Assembly (NCBI GenBank): GCA_032719365.1
Contig: CM064866.1
Coordinates: 9,281,781 to 9,345,780 of the forward strand
Source of the DNA: Prinsepia uniflora
Taxonomy: Eukaryota; Streptophyta; Magnoliopsida; Rosales; Rosaceae
Direction of reading: 5' to 3'
DNA: 64,000 nt
Of the stretch, positions 10,538 through 22,262 are shown one piece after another (the first letter of the stretch is position 1; every line of letters begins with the position of its first letter). The notes below the pieces were generated by a model. That model was given only the letters and a program-made list of their open reading frames with translations. It did not search any database and was not told the DNA's origin. The position numbers and the translations under genes are program-made.

Positions 10538-13377
10538 TGACAGGACCCGTCCCAAATCCCCCGGGATTAACGTGGGACGTGCTTGATCCCATCTGACACG
10601 AAATGTCAGACCAGGGATGATTCCGTCCTTAGCCCAACCGGGACTATTAGAGAGCGCCAGGATCTGGAGGAGGAGTGTGATGTCTCGGTCTCTGCTACAG
10701 CCCGTATCAGCGATCAACCTGAAGGGCAATCAAAACATCAAAAGTCGTGAGTGGACAAAACAAACATTTTTAATAAAAGCATTTCATAAAATGACATTTA
10801 TGCCCTTCACTAAAAACATGCATGCATTCAAAAACTGTTTATCAAAACATTCACAAAACCTTTTGGGCCTTGGCCTGAAATCGTAAAGTAGTACATGGGA
10901 ACTCAGCCCAAAACCAGTTTCCGTAGGGACTTAGTCCAAATGAACATACGTGGGTCTCAGCCCAAAACCATATCCAAAAAGTAGAACATGGGGTCTCCGC
11001 CCCAAATCACTTTCCAAAACATAGAACACGGGGTCTCCGTTCCCAAACCATTTTCCACGAAATCTCATATACAACCCATCCTCCGCATCTCAGGTGAGAT
11101 GCCAACTCGGGGCACACATCCCCTAGGGAACACATCCCCGATATATGTCACGATTCATCTCTATATAAGTGTGCACACTACTCGGGATCTCACTCTGAGT
11201 CTACCCCCATGAATTCTCCATCTGTGAGGCTCTATCTTCGGATCTAGTCCGAGCATCTCTCCGGAATCTGGTCCGGGACCACATTATAACTCCCACTCCT
11301 GGAATAGGTTTCCTATGGGGATACTCATTCCGGGTAGTGGATCGTGACTTTCCAAATCGACGTATGTAGGAGACCAATCAAATCAGGTGGAGGGTATATA
11401 CATTTTCAAAAATACTTTCTTTCACAACTGAGTCTTATACCTGATTCTCAAGGGGATTCCTCAAATCCGATTCAAATTCACTTTCACAAGCCTCGGCCTA
11501 AATCCATAGTTCAACAGGGTCTCAACCCTAATTCTCATTTCATAAACCAAATTGGGACTTAAGCTCGATTTCACAATCCAACAGGGCCTCAAGCCCGATT
11601 TCACGATCAACAGGGCCTCAAGCCCGATACCACAATAACGGGGCCTCAAGCCCGATTTCACAATCGACTCGATCTCTAGCCCGAAATCACAACTAACGGG
11701 GCCTCAAGCCCAAAACTATAAATCAACGGGGCTTCGAGCCCGATTTCACAATCAAAGGGGCCTCAAGCCCGATATTACAACCAACTGGGCCTCAAGCCCA
11801 AATTCGTAAACCAATAGGGCCCTCAGCCCGATCGTATAACTCAAATGGGCCTTCAGCCCGATTCTCATCAAATTAAATGGAATCTAAGTCCGAGGGTTTC
11901 CAATCAAATGAGTCTTATGCCTGATTTCATATTTCCAAATCCAAAACCCATTCATTAAACCCTCATTGAAAACCTAGCATGTACAAACATCGTATAAAAC
12001 TGGAAATCTCGAAATACGTGCAAATACGTAAATCCTAGGCTACCACAAACAAATGCACTCATGGAATCACAAAACATATATTTAAAACATTTATAAACAT
12101 TTATGCATGCATCATTTTAGAAAGAAAGGTCCACTCACAGACCGTCCGAAGCCGCGCCTCGATACGCGCGCCATAAGCCTCTCCCGAGCCAATCGTCGCC
12201 TCTGGGATCCCCGAAACTATCCAAATTAATTTAGAGAGTTAATAAATACTTAAATAACCCCTCACTAAATCCCCATAATTTTCTGGAATTTTTAAATATT
12301 TTTAAACCCGATGTTAAACCTTCGAACGTCCTGAACTATATCGAAACTGTGTCCGATCGACTTGAAACTAGTCCCAAAATGTTTGTTACATCGAATAGAT
12401 GATTTCACATGTTGGAACCACCCCCAACAGATGGCCCACGCGCCCACACACGCCGCCTGAAGTGGCTGCGCGTGGGAGCCATACGCCATGAACAGTGTCG
12501 TCTTCAACCTCCTTTGAACCCGGTCCGATCGGTTCGGCGGTTCGGCCGGTCCAGTTGGAGAGGCGTGACTGGTCTGGCCTCCTAAACCGTCCATTTTCAT
12601 CCTTTTTCCTCCAATCCAATTCCATCCTTCCTATTTCGACCCTAGGAATCTTTCTATGAAATCAAAATCACCTAAAACCCACTAGTTCGAAAGCTCCCCT
12701 CACGGCACAATTTTCCATTTTCTACCCAGGGCCTCTCAGCCGTCAACCACCCTCCAAAACTATCTTAGAACCTCCATAGAAACCTAACTAACTCATTCTA
12801 ATAAACTAAAACGGTCTACAACGTGCAGAATTGAAAATAATGGAAAATGGGGCTAAATCGGGTTCGGGCCTACCATCATCCTCATCCAGCCCTCATCTCA
12901 CTCTCTTGGTCTCAAGCATGATCAGAGGGGGAATGGTTTGGATTGGGTTGGATGGTTTGATTGGGTTTGGTGGAAATGGTCGCACAAAGAAAAATGGGAA
13001 GGAGATGCATGAATATGTTTGAGTGTGCAATGGATGAGTTGTCACTCATCCATTGGGCCAGGGACAAATATCTAGGGCCCACTTGCTGCCAAATCTCTTG
13101 TCTCGTAAAATGTGCAATAGTACGTTCGAACTTCCATGAACCGTAAATTTTTTGTCGAATGTTCGAATTTTTCGTCGTATCGCCTCGATCTACGTAACAG
13201 TCCTCGGCCCTCGGTCATAGGACCTCTCGAGTCAAAAGTTAAATTTTCGCCCTCGTTTAGGGGAAAAATCGTAATTTCGCCCTGAACGTCCGTTAATCCT
13301 TGTTTAATCCCCGATTAGTCTAGCTAATTCGTCATTAAGTATTAATTAATCTCGATAATTCGGGATGGGTCGTTACA
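10538..13377 (-). mobile_element. Tekay-like solo LTR in copia integrase
   Basis: 2840 bp from TGACAGGACCCG to GGGTCGTTACA with a perfect 5-bp duplication GTTAT (10533-10537 and 13378-13382). There is no internal region or second LTR, so it is a solo LTR left by unequal recombination. It carries about ten GGGCCTCAAGCCCG-type hairpins (11500-11880). The U3 end lacks the as-1-like module seen in other copies. No gene is present. Confidence 0.92.
10870..11880. repeat. Hairpin repeat array (TGGG...CCCA and GGGC...GCCC types)
   Basis: Two adjoining sets. Around 10885-11050 units such as TGGGTCTCAGCCCA and GGGGTCTCCGCCCC occur, the outer T-A pair being swapped for G-C. Around 11500-11880 about ten units of GGGCCTCAAGCCCG type (with a GGGCTTCGAGCCC variant) are spaced about 25-35 bp. 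Confidence 0.75.
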
Positions 13378-13382
13378 GTTAT

Positions 13383-14368
13383 AGAGTCTACAACCTAGCA
13401 ACAAAGAAGGAGGTGGTATCCAGGAGTGTGATATTCAATGAAGAAGGTTGCTGGGATTGGAAAAAAGACTTAAACTCTCATACTTATGTTCAGGTATTGG
13501 TGAATTCTGAAGAAATACAGGCAGGAACTGAAGTGTACAGGTCCAGTTCTCAGAATTCTAGTCCAAGCATTGAAGCAGGTCCTAGTCCTAGTTCAAGTTC
13601 AAGCTCAAGTAACATTATAGGATCAGAATCCAGAAGTGAGTCCAGTGTGAGTACTAGTGACACCCCTGTGAGATTAAGAAGCCTCAGTGACATCTATGCT
13701 AGATGTAACATGAGTATCATTGAACCTGAAAGTTTCAGGGAATCATTTCAAGACATAGCATGGAAGAAGGCAATGGAGGCTGAATTACAAACGATTGAGA
13801 AGAATGATACTTGGCAGTTAACAGATAGGCCACTTGACAAGCCTGTTATTGGGGTTAAGTGGATATATAAAACAAAGCTAAATCTGGATGGATCTGTTCA
13901 AAAGCATAAAGCCAGATTAGTAGCAAATGGGTATGCTCAGAAACCATGGATTGATTTCAATGAGACTTTTGCCCTTGTGGCAAGGATGGACACCATCAGA
14001 ACCTTAATTGATTTAGCAGCACAGATGGAATGGAAACTGTTCCAACTTGATGTGAAATCTGCTTTCCTAATTGGAGTGTTAGAAGAGGAAGTGTATGTTG
14101 ATCAATTTGATGGATATGAAGTGAATGAAAGTGAAGAGAAGGTCTACAGGTTGAGGAAGGCTCTCTATGGGCTCAAGCAAGCACCACGGGCTTGGTATGG
14201 GGAAATTGATACTCATCTGCTGAACTGTGGATTTGAAAGAAGCACCAGTGAAGCCACTTTGTATTTGAAGGGCAGGAAGGGTGAATGGACTCTCATTGTG
14301 TCTATCTATGTAGATGACATCATCTACACAGGGGACAGTGAGGAGTTGATTTCTACTTTCAAACAGGA
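13383..14368 (+). pseudogene. copia reverse transcriptase, first part
   Basis: Open from the solo LTR end to the TRIM insertion. It starts with the integrase C-terminus (VYNLATKKEVVSRSVIFNEE), then a Ser-rich linker, then the RVT_2 domain: WQLTDRPLDKPVIGVKWIYK, HKARLVANGYAQ, LFQLDVKSAFLIG, LYGLKQAPRAWY and the YVDD active-site box in SIYVDDIIYTG. The usual catalytic first Asp is present in QLDVKSAF. This is the best preserved coding stretch of the element. The TRIM at 14369 interrupts it at FKQD. Confidence 0.9.
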
Positions 14369-14715
14369 TGTAAGACCCGTGTCTTGGAGGGAATGGTGAA
14401 CAATCCCACATTCCTACGAGGGGGGAATGGTCTGGGAAGGGAATGATAGTGTGCCTTAAAGGTGTAGGCACACACCTATCTAGCATGAGGCCTTTTGGGA
14501 GCTCAACGGCTTTGGGGGGGATTAGAACCCCAAATTTAAGCGAGTTGAGGCTGGTACAATTCCATAATGGGTGACCCCCTGGGAAGTTGCACCGTGAGCT
14601 CCCGAAAACAAAACCTTGAGGGCGCAGGCTTGCCGTTGAGTATTGTTGTGGCCCAAAGAGGACAATATCATGCTAGATGAGTCGGGACATGACAGAGGAG
14701 GGTCGGGTCCTGACA
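14369..14715 (+). repeat. TRIM 5' LTR
   Basis: 347 bp, TG...CA. It is equal in length to the right LTR with scattered substitutions. Short apparent proteins in it, repeated in the right LTR, are LTR sequence and not genes. Confidence 0.93.
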
Positions 14716-14786
14716 GAATGGTATTAGAGCCAGACCCCAACCGGGAAGTATGCCAGCTAGGACGCTGGGCCCTAAGGGGGGTAGAT

Positions 14787-15133
14787 TGTAAGACCCGTGT
14801 CCTAGAGGGAACGGTGAACAATCCCACATTCCTGCGAGGGGGGAATGGTATGGGAAGGGAATGGTGGTGTGCCTTAAAGGTGTAGGCACACACCTATCTA
14901 GCATGAGGCCTTTTGGGAGCTCAGTGGCTTTGGGGGGGATTGGAACCCCAAAGTTAAGCGAGTTGAGGCTGGTGCAATTCCATGATGGGTGACCCCCTGG
15001 GAAGTTGCACCCTGAGCTCCCGAAAACAAAACCTTGAGGGCGCAGGCTTGCCGTTGAGTATTGTTGTAGCCCAAAGAGAACAATATCGTGTTAGATGAGT
15101 CGGGATCTGACAGAGGAGGGTCGGGTCCTGACA
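14787..15133 (+). repeat. TRIM 3' LTR
   Basis: 347 bp copy directly after the polypurine tract, ending TGACA before the target duplication. Confidence 0.93.
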
Positions 15134-15138
15134 CAGGA

Positions 15139-15506
15139 CATGATGGGTAGATATGAGATGAAAAACTTAAGCTTATTGCATCATTTCCTAGGGATGGGGG
15201 TTCTGCAATCCAGCAATGGGATTCACATACATCAAAGGAAATATGCAGAAACCTTGCTAAAGAAGTTTGGCTTACAAGGGTGCAAACCATTTGACACTCC
15301 TCTAGCTACAAATGACAGATTACAAAGAGAGGATGGAAGTGAGGGGGCTGATGAACAATTATACAGGCAGATTGTGGGAAGTCTGCTGTATTTGACTGCT
15401 ACCAGACCTGCCATCATATTTGCAGCAAGCCTCTTATCTAGGTTCATGCACAATCCCACAAGGAAACATCTTGGCACAACAAGGAGGGTGTTGAGGTAGG
15501 TGCAGA
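15139..15506 (+). pseudogene. copia reverse transcriptase, C-terminal part; RNase H deleted
   Basis: The frame resumes with MMGRYEMKNLSLLHHFLGMG, QRKYAETLLKKFGLQGCK and GSLLYLTATRPAIIFAASLL, ending at RVLR followed by TAG where family members have a Tyr codon. The next bases (GTGCAG) still fit the family pattern, then LTR sequence begins. The RNase H domain that should follow is absent, so the deletion removed it together with the polypurine tract and the first roughly 190 bp of the right LTR. Confidence 0.85.
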
Positions 15507-15569
15507 GAGTATGAATGTGTGTGATTTGTAAAGTGTGATGAGGTCACAGAACCTTCCTAACCGTTTTCA

Positions 15570-15730
<161 letters not shown>

Positions 15731-16067
15731 TGTGTGAGTGGTGCACGGCTATATGTGTACATGAATGATTAGAGATCAATCTAATGAGAAAAGAGGGAAA
15801 ATACTCAGGAGGTAGTGATATTCTACACTGAGTGATTACAAAAAATTTAAGATCATCTCATTCAAACAATTTCGCAAACACATAGAGTGCATAATTCTTC
15901 ATTACAAGCATCAATCCAATTTCAATAGTTTCAATCACCAGAATTATAAAGAAGGAAGAGTTCCTATTCTAATATATCATAATCCAATCGAGCTAGCCTC
16001 GATACATCAGCTAGAGAGTGAACACGTGAGGAAGTGTACTTGTTAGTGGTTGAAGGCTTGAAGCTTG

Positions 16068-19000
16068 TGACAGGACCTACCCCGCTTATCACTCCGATAA
16101 CCGAGGTGAATCCTGCTCCCGTCTGACAACCCCACACGAAAATGCCGAAACAACCTCACTAAAACCCACAAATTACAATGTCAGACGAAGGAGAATTCAA
16201 AATCCAACGAGTCAACCGTTATACAGAGCATAGTACAACGAAAAGACATAAATTACACTAAAAGTATCTACATGCACAACGGAAAGCCGAAAACACTCCG
16301 GGAAAATGCTAGTGTACGCTATGCCCCCGACACTGCCTCAACGTCAACCCCCGCGCTAGCTCCACGACCTGGAGGGAAATTCAAAACCAGAAGGTGTGAG
16401 TGGACCAAAAGAATAAAAGTTTCAAAAACAATTTAATCAACAAACCAGGGTTTGGCCCTCCGTTTTGAAACAGACATGCATAACCCAGTGTCTGAAAACA
16501 TTTATGAATCATATCATTTTCATCATTGAAACCACAGCCATATAAATACAGTATGATAATCGTTATAAAACATTAGCAGTAAAGCATACGATACCAATAT
16601 CATTATCCGATCAAACCAGCTGGATCTATCCGAGTCTTTGAATTCCCGAGTCTTTAAACTCAATCCAGGCCTCAATATAATCTGAGTCTTTAAACCCAAT
16701 AAAAAGATCTAGCAAATTCAATCCAAAACTGTTTGAAACCATTTCTAAAGCCATATCCAAACCCGAATCTGAAACCACTGGTCCGAAGCCCTTCCGGCAT
16801 CCAGAACCGTCATTCCGAACCCAAATCCGGAAATCCACTTTTCAACTTTAAAGCCAAATTCTGCATCCCGAAATCCAATTCTAAAACCGAAAACCCTTGA
16901 TCATCAAATCATGTCTCAAAATCCATTTATAATCAGTGAAAACCAATTATCGATTGAAATCCCAAAAACATAGCATCAAAATCATACTCATAGCATTTCC
17001 CGAAAAACGTGCTGAAATGCGTAATTTCTCGAAAACCGTGCCATTATGTAAAACAGTTATAACATATTCAATAATCATGAAATCATAATGAAAACCATAA
17101 AACAAGTAATTAAAAGCAGTTATGCATGCTTAGTTATAAGGAAGAAGTCCACTCACAGTTACCGGGCACGTCACTCGCGTCCCGTACGTTCCTCGATCTC
17201 ATCGGGACTTCCCGATCCTGTCACAAGTCACCAAAACTAGTCACTAACACGTCCACCAATTTTCTCCTAATGTTCCCCAACTTCCCCCGGACTTCTAAAC
17301 GTAATTACACGAAACCCTAAACCTTCGATCCCGTAGAACTAACCCGAAACAATGTCCGCTCGTCTCGAAACTTGTCCCAAAAGATTCGTTACAACGATTA
17401 GACCAAAAAATATGTTGGAAGTTTCCCCAGAACAGCCACCACGCGCCCTCACGCGCCTCCCAAAGTGGCTGCGCGTGGGCCTCACACGCCTGCACTGTTC
17501 ATCGTCTTCAACCTCAGTCCAGCCGGTTCAACTGAACCGAACCGGCGTGACCGGTTCTCTCTCAATTCCTACTCGATTTCAGTCCTTTCAATCCCAATAG
17601 TTTCGTCCCCTTCCTAGCAACCATTTCCAATCCTAAAATCCAAACATTACAGCCTCTAACCCATCGTCCTCAAGCTCGAACAAAAACGGTCCGAAACCTC
17701 TGTTTCGGTTCCCAGCCAACCACGCAATCCTCCGTCACGGCTTCGAGTTTAAACGATTCCTAGGGACCTACTGAGTTGACTAACACTCACCAAACAACTC
17801 GACTCGACCCCAAACGCCACGACTTAACGTTTGAACCAAAACGTCAAAATAGAGCAAACAGAGGAAAAAAAGAAATTACCTGCCTCCCGGCCGCCACCGT
17901 GAGCTCCACCGTGCCTACTCGACTTCCCTCAGGCCTCTCGACACCACCACGGGTTCAATTTGACGGTTTGATCACTTGGAATGCACAGCCGTGCACGGTG
18001 GTCTTCCGTCCTGTTTTCTGAGAAACTTACCCTTCACACATAGAGGTTCCCTCACCCTAGTTCCACCCAGAACCACTCACTAGCTCCCACTCAGTCTCTC
18101 CTCACTCACTCGATCACTAGAACACACAAACACACACTGCAACCCAGTCAATTCCTCCCTCCATCTCACTCTCTGTTTCTCCCTCTTCGAACACGACTAA
18201 CACACACACAGAGCTAAGTAATTTGCCCGTGCACCCTAGAACCCACTACACACACCCCACGTGTCCACAATCCCATGGTCCCATCTCAAAATATCCAATC
18301 ACACACTGCACACTTGTCCTCATCTCCTTTGCACAAATCCCAAGGCACCAAAAGACCAAAATGCCCCTATTTATTCAATTTACGGTTTTACCCTCCGCCG
18401 TTCTAGACCCGTATCTCACTCGTCCGACGTCCGATGAAAGCATGCTGCCTGTCGTTGAACTCAGGATGACGAGATCTACCTAACGATCCTCGGTCTACGT
18501 GTAAAAACCTTGTCGTACAAAAAGTCAACTATTGTCCCTCTTTTAACCAAATTACGATAATGCCCTCAAACGTCCGAACATCATAACTTCTTCCTCGGAT
18601 GTCGGAATCGGGCTTGCCACCTGTCTACGGACTCGTGGCGTCCCAAACTACGTCACGGTCATCGGTCAATACCCAATTGACCGCCCAAACTAAAAGTCAA
18701 CTTTTAGCCCATTCCAGGGGCAAAATCGTCATTCTGCGCCAAAGGTCCAAAAGTAGCTGTTGATACCATATCGACCGACCACCCTAGCACAGGTCCCACC
18801 AGGACAGGAAGGCCGCCGACCGATCGCCTGATCGGCACCCACACGGCCCACGGCCCGCCGACCGGCACCGCACTGCAGACCCGCCATTCGGCATCTGACA
18901 GTGAACAGACGACAGCTGGCTGCGACAGTCACCTAACCAACTCTGCCACACCAACTCCCTGACGGAGGCAGGTTGGGACTCCAGCTGGCGCCTCCTCCGG

Positions 19001-19415
19001 ATATCCAGGGCTTGTCAGACGGCTCACAGCCACCAAGCACCACCTGCTCCCGTAACAGTAGCCCACCTACCGCAGTTATGGCTACTATAAATACCCCAAA
19101 ACCCTTCACAAAGGTAAGACACTAAGAACCGATCCAGAGCACTGTATTTACTTGCCTCTCGGCACTCAGATACTAACTTAGGCATCGGAGCCCCTTCGGC
19201 CGGCACCACACCGGTGTCTAGTCCTTGCAGGATACTCGCCGAACGGCCACGCCCCAGCGGACCCGAAACACCACGCGGCTGGTCCCAGAACCCCCAGCGG
19301 GTCTCATCGTGTTGGTCACACCAGGATCAAACAGTAGCCAACTAATCACCGATTAACTCAGCTAAGCCGTCACTAATCACTTCGCTAATCCCGACTCCCG
19401 GGACGGGCCCTTACA
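16068..19415 (-). mobile_element. Tekay-like solo LTR in the copia 3' LTR
   Basis: TGACAGGACCT at the left and CCCTTACA at the right, flanked by GCTTG (16063-16067 and 19416-19420). Subtracting the nested 576-bp element and its duplication leaves 2767 bp, similar to the 2840-bp solo LTR at 10538. It contains an as-1-like site with a decayed first half at 18636-18655. No coding sequence is supported. Confidence 0.9.
18758..19333 (+). mobile_element. Solo LTR nested inside the Tekay-like solo LTR
   Basis: 576 bp, TGTTGATACC...GGATCAAACA, with perfect duplication GTAGC (18753-18757 and 19334-19338). It is GC-richer than its surroundings and has a plus-strand TATA box TATAAATA (19086-19093), followed by a run with ACTTAGGCATCGGAG, a style common in Tat/Retand-like gypsy LTRs. 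The lineage is an inference. It is third-level nesting: copia, Tekay-like LTR, this LTR. Confidence 0.85.
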
Positions 19416-19502
19416 GCTTGCCTCTGGAAGTTCTCCCTGTGCACAAGTCGATTGCTGCATCCTGCAAGTTCCCATGCATCCTCTGAAGTCCCTCTGCTAA
19501 CA

Positions 19503-19894
19503 CATTTTGGATTGAAGGGGTTAAGAAATGAGGGTCTTATTTGTCAAAACAAAAAAAAAAAAAAACAAAAAAAAAAGAAATGAAGGTCCTCAATATGAAA
19601 GGTCACGGTGAGGAGGGTTGATGGACATGGACGTCGATCGTAGGATTAGAATTGGTATATATAGCAGTCTCATTTGTTTGTGTTTATAATTTTATTTCTT
19701 TCCCTCCATTTACTATTAGCTAATATATATTACTGATTTATTGATATTGCTACACAAATATTTGTGTATATAGTACGTAAGAGGTCACAGCTCAAAGTAT
19801 ATATTAATTAGCTATTAAATTTGTATTATTTTAGTAGTTGATCAACTTTATTATTCCATCGCTAGCCTAACCCTATTGATCACTTAATGAACAG
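19503..19894 (+). other. Presumed part of endoglucanase intron 1
   Basis: AT-rich, no coding sequence, ending in an AG acceptor (TGAACAG) just before the first visible exon. It contains an A-rich tract at 19549-19580. The copia target duplication lies at its left end (19503-19507). If exon 1 lies beyond the window, this is the right end of an intron of more than 19 kb. Confidence 0.6.
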
Positions 19895-22242
19895 GTTGAT
19901 CTGGTGGGAGGATACTACGATGCCGGGGACAATGTGAAGTTTGGCTTTCCAATGGCATTTACAATAACAATGCTTTCGTGGGGCACGATAGAGTTCGGGA
20001 GCAAACTTCAGGCCAAGAATGAGCTTACAAATGCATTGGCTGCCATAAAATGGGGCACTGATTATTTTGTCAAGGCACACACTGCGCCTAATGTCCTCTA
20101 CGGTGAAGTTGGAGACGGTGACTCTGATCACGGCTGTTGGCAGAGCCCCGAACACATGACCACCGCACGCACGGCCTTTAAGATCGACGATCAGCATCCA
20201 GGGTCTGATCTTGCCGGTGAAACTGCGGCTGCTCTGGCGGCGGCTTCCATTGCTTTCACCGCTAATAAGGACCCCAAGTACGCATCCATGCTTTTGACAC
20301 TTGCAAAACAGGTAACCATTTTGTGAAATTTAATCACTCATCGATCGTCACATGATTAATTTGATCATATTGTAATACATATTATATTAAGGTGATTAAT
20401 CTTATTTTGTTTCTCTTATTGAATTGCATGTGGAAACTTGCAGCTATTTGAGTTTGCTTGCAGTCATACCGGCCTTTATCAGAATAGCATCAATGTAGCA
20501 GGACCTTTCTACTCCAGCAGTGGATACGAGGTATTAATCATATATAACAAAAGATCATGTATAACCAATATGTACTTGCGCCGTATTATTGAAAATTCCA
20601 TCTCGTACTACTCAAATGCAAACACCTATATACCAGTTTTAATTGATGGGTGCAATTTTTATCCTTAATTATCAAATTTTAGTTTGAATTGTCAAGAGAT
20701 TTTGATTGTATGTATCCTTCTTTGTTAAAAGTAAACTTATCTCCTCATCAACAATATATAAACCTCCTTTTTGAATAATTGTGCGTACTTTCTTAATCTT
20801 TAGGATGAACTATTATGGGCTGCAGCTTGGCTTCATCGTGCCACAAATGATAAAGAATACCTGGATTATCTTGCTCAAGCAGCCAATACTGGAGGTGCTA
20901 GGACAGTTTTCTCTTGGGATGACAAGTTTGCTGGGGCACAAGTCCTTGTTGCAAAGGTAACAAAAGATAATTTCTTTTTTGTTCTTATAATCGAACAGTT
21001 TGCGACAGTTATGTTATTGAATGGACCGTGAATCGAAGTTATGTCCGATATTAATAAGTTACGTATATATGTATGCAGCTTGTTTTGGAGGGCAAGGTAG
21101 ATGGTTCTGGAAAATGGGGCCAATACAAGAGCCAGGCTGAGCAATTTATTTGCTCTTGCATTCAGAAAGGTAACAACAATGTGAAGAAGAGCCCCGGTGG
21201 TTTGCTATGGTTTTTTCCACATAACAATCTTCAGTACACTTCAGCTGCTGCATTGCTCGCAACTGCTTATTCCGATTACTTGAACACCGAGCATGCCTAC
21301 ATTCAGTTTCCCGGCGGCATTGTCCAAGCCAAAGATCTTCTTGCCTTATCACAATCACAGGTATATATATTGCATTCGTCACCGGCTAGAATGTGTTCGT
21401 TACTCCTACCAATTTTTCTCTAGGTAATCGAAGATCATTTATACAAAAAATAAAACAAAAAATTGAATATTTTAGTCCTTCATTATATATATCAATTAAA
21501 TTTACAGTTTATCATAAAAATCTTAACGGTTTAAAAACCGTCAACTACTGTGACACATGAAGACTACCAAATGATTTCTAATTTTGTTGATTTTTTGGAG
21601 TGATGATCTTTACATGATGTTTTACTTACAAGAAATCATAGATTCTGATTATCACACTTATACAGGGAAATCATCAATAATAGACCGTATGGAGGCTATG
21701 CAAGAATTTTCCATAACACATACGTACCCGTCCTTTCTACTTTAGTAACAAATAACCATTCTATATTTGGTTTTCAGTTTTCATCATTTTCTTACTTTTT
21801 GTGCATGTGATATGTAGAAAATATTGAAAAAAAATGTCCTCAATGGGTTTGAATTGATTCATTTTGTATTCGTGTAGATTTTGTATCCCTTCCATTAAAC
21901 TTATACTTTTCTTTTTCCTTTGACTAGGTTGACTATATCTTGGGTTCAAATCCAGCTAGTATGAGTTTCATGATTGGATTCGGGTCAAAATATCCGACTC
22001 AAGTTCACCACAAAGGAGCATCCATTGCTTCAAACAAGAATGCAGCTGCAGTGGAATGCAAAGCTGGGTTCGACGCATGGCTCCACAAGAACACACCTAA
22101 CCCAAATGTGTTAAATGGAGCCATAGTCGGAGGCCCGGATGCGAATGACGGGTATACTGATTCAAGAGACAACTACCAAATGGCTGAACCAGCAACTGTT
22201 AATACAGCACCACTCGTTGGTGTTCTAGCTAGGCTTTGCTGA
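19895..22242 (+). CDS. Endoglucanase, glycoside hydrolase family 9 (first exon missing)
   Basis: Endo-1,4-beta-glucanases of family 9 hydrolyse cellulose-like glucans, usually in the cell wall. Five exons, all phase 0: 19895-20311, 20444-20530, 20804-20956, 21079-21360 and 21928-22242 (stop TGA 22240-22242), giving 417 residues with no stop or frameshift. Exon 1 of this set begins [13 protein letters not shown], holding the catalytic base Asp pair. The last exon has the His signature [20 protein letters not shown] and the acid signature ending NYQMAEPAT, with the catalytic Glu kept. Plant class B members are about 490 residues, so roughly 75 N-terminal residues, including any signal peptide, lie in an exon not found in this window. 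No C-terminal carbohydrate-binding module follows, which fits class B. Two signature residues differ from the usual (Arg to Lys after HH; Asn to Thr near the end). It could be functional with a very long intron 1, or a 5'-truncated pseudogene. Confidence 0.93.
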
Positions 22243-22256
22243 GCCCACGATCACCC

Positions 22257-22262
22257 AATAAA
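22257..22262 (+). other. Candidate polyadenylation signal
   Basis: AATAAA 15 bp after the endoglucanase stop codon. Further AT-rich candidates lie near 22515-22530, so the real 3' end may be farther downstream. Confidence 0.35.

Larger units (their letters stand above)
14369..15133 (+). mobile_element. Intact TRIM element in copia reverse transcriptase
   Basis: 765 bp with two 347-bp LTRs (14369-14715 and 14787-15133), both TGTAAGACCCG...GGGTCCTGACA, and only 71 bp between them. The internal segment holds a tRNA-Met-like primer site (TGGTATTAGAGCC at 14719) and a polypurine tract (AAGGGGGGTAGA at 14774-14785). The flanking duplication CAGGA is perfect (14364-14368 and 15134-15138). It encodes nothing and must have been mobilised by proteins of another element. 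Confidence 0.95.

Noticed and set aside
10538..13377. TGACAGGACCCG...GGGTCGTTACA as terminal inverted repeats of a DNA transposon
   Set aside because: The ends are imperfectly inverted, but primer site, polypurine tract, gag and 5-bp duplications in other copies show that these are LTRs.
14522..14904. Overlapping minus-strand proteins in the TRIM
   Set aside because: They repeat in both TRIM LTRs and have no homology; the TRIM is noncoding.
15481..15489. AAGGAGGG followed by TGTTGAGG as polypurine tract and start of the copia 3' LTR
   Set aside because: The purines are part of the reverse transcriptase frame (TRRVLR), and the left LTR starts differently (TGTTAG at 328, supported by the CATTT duplication and the CTAACA end). 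The right LTR is truncated instead.
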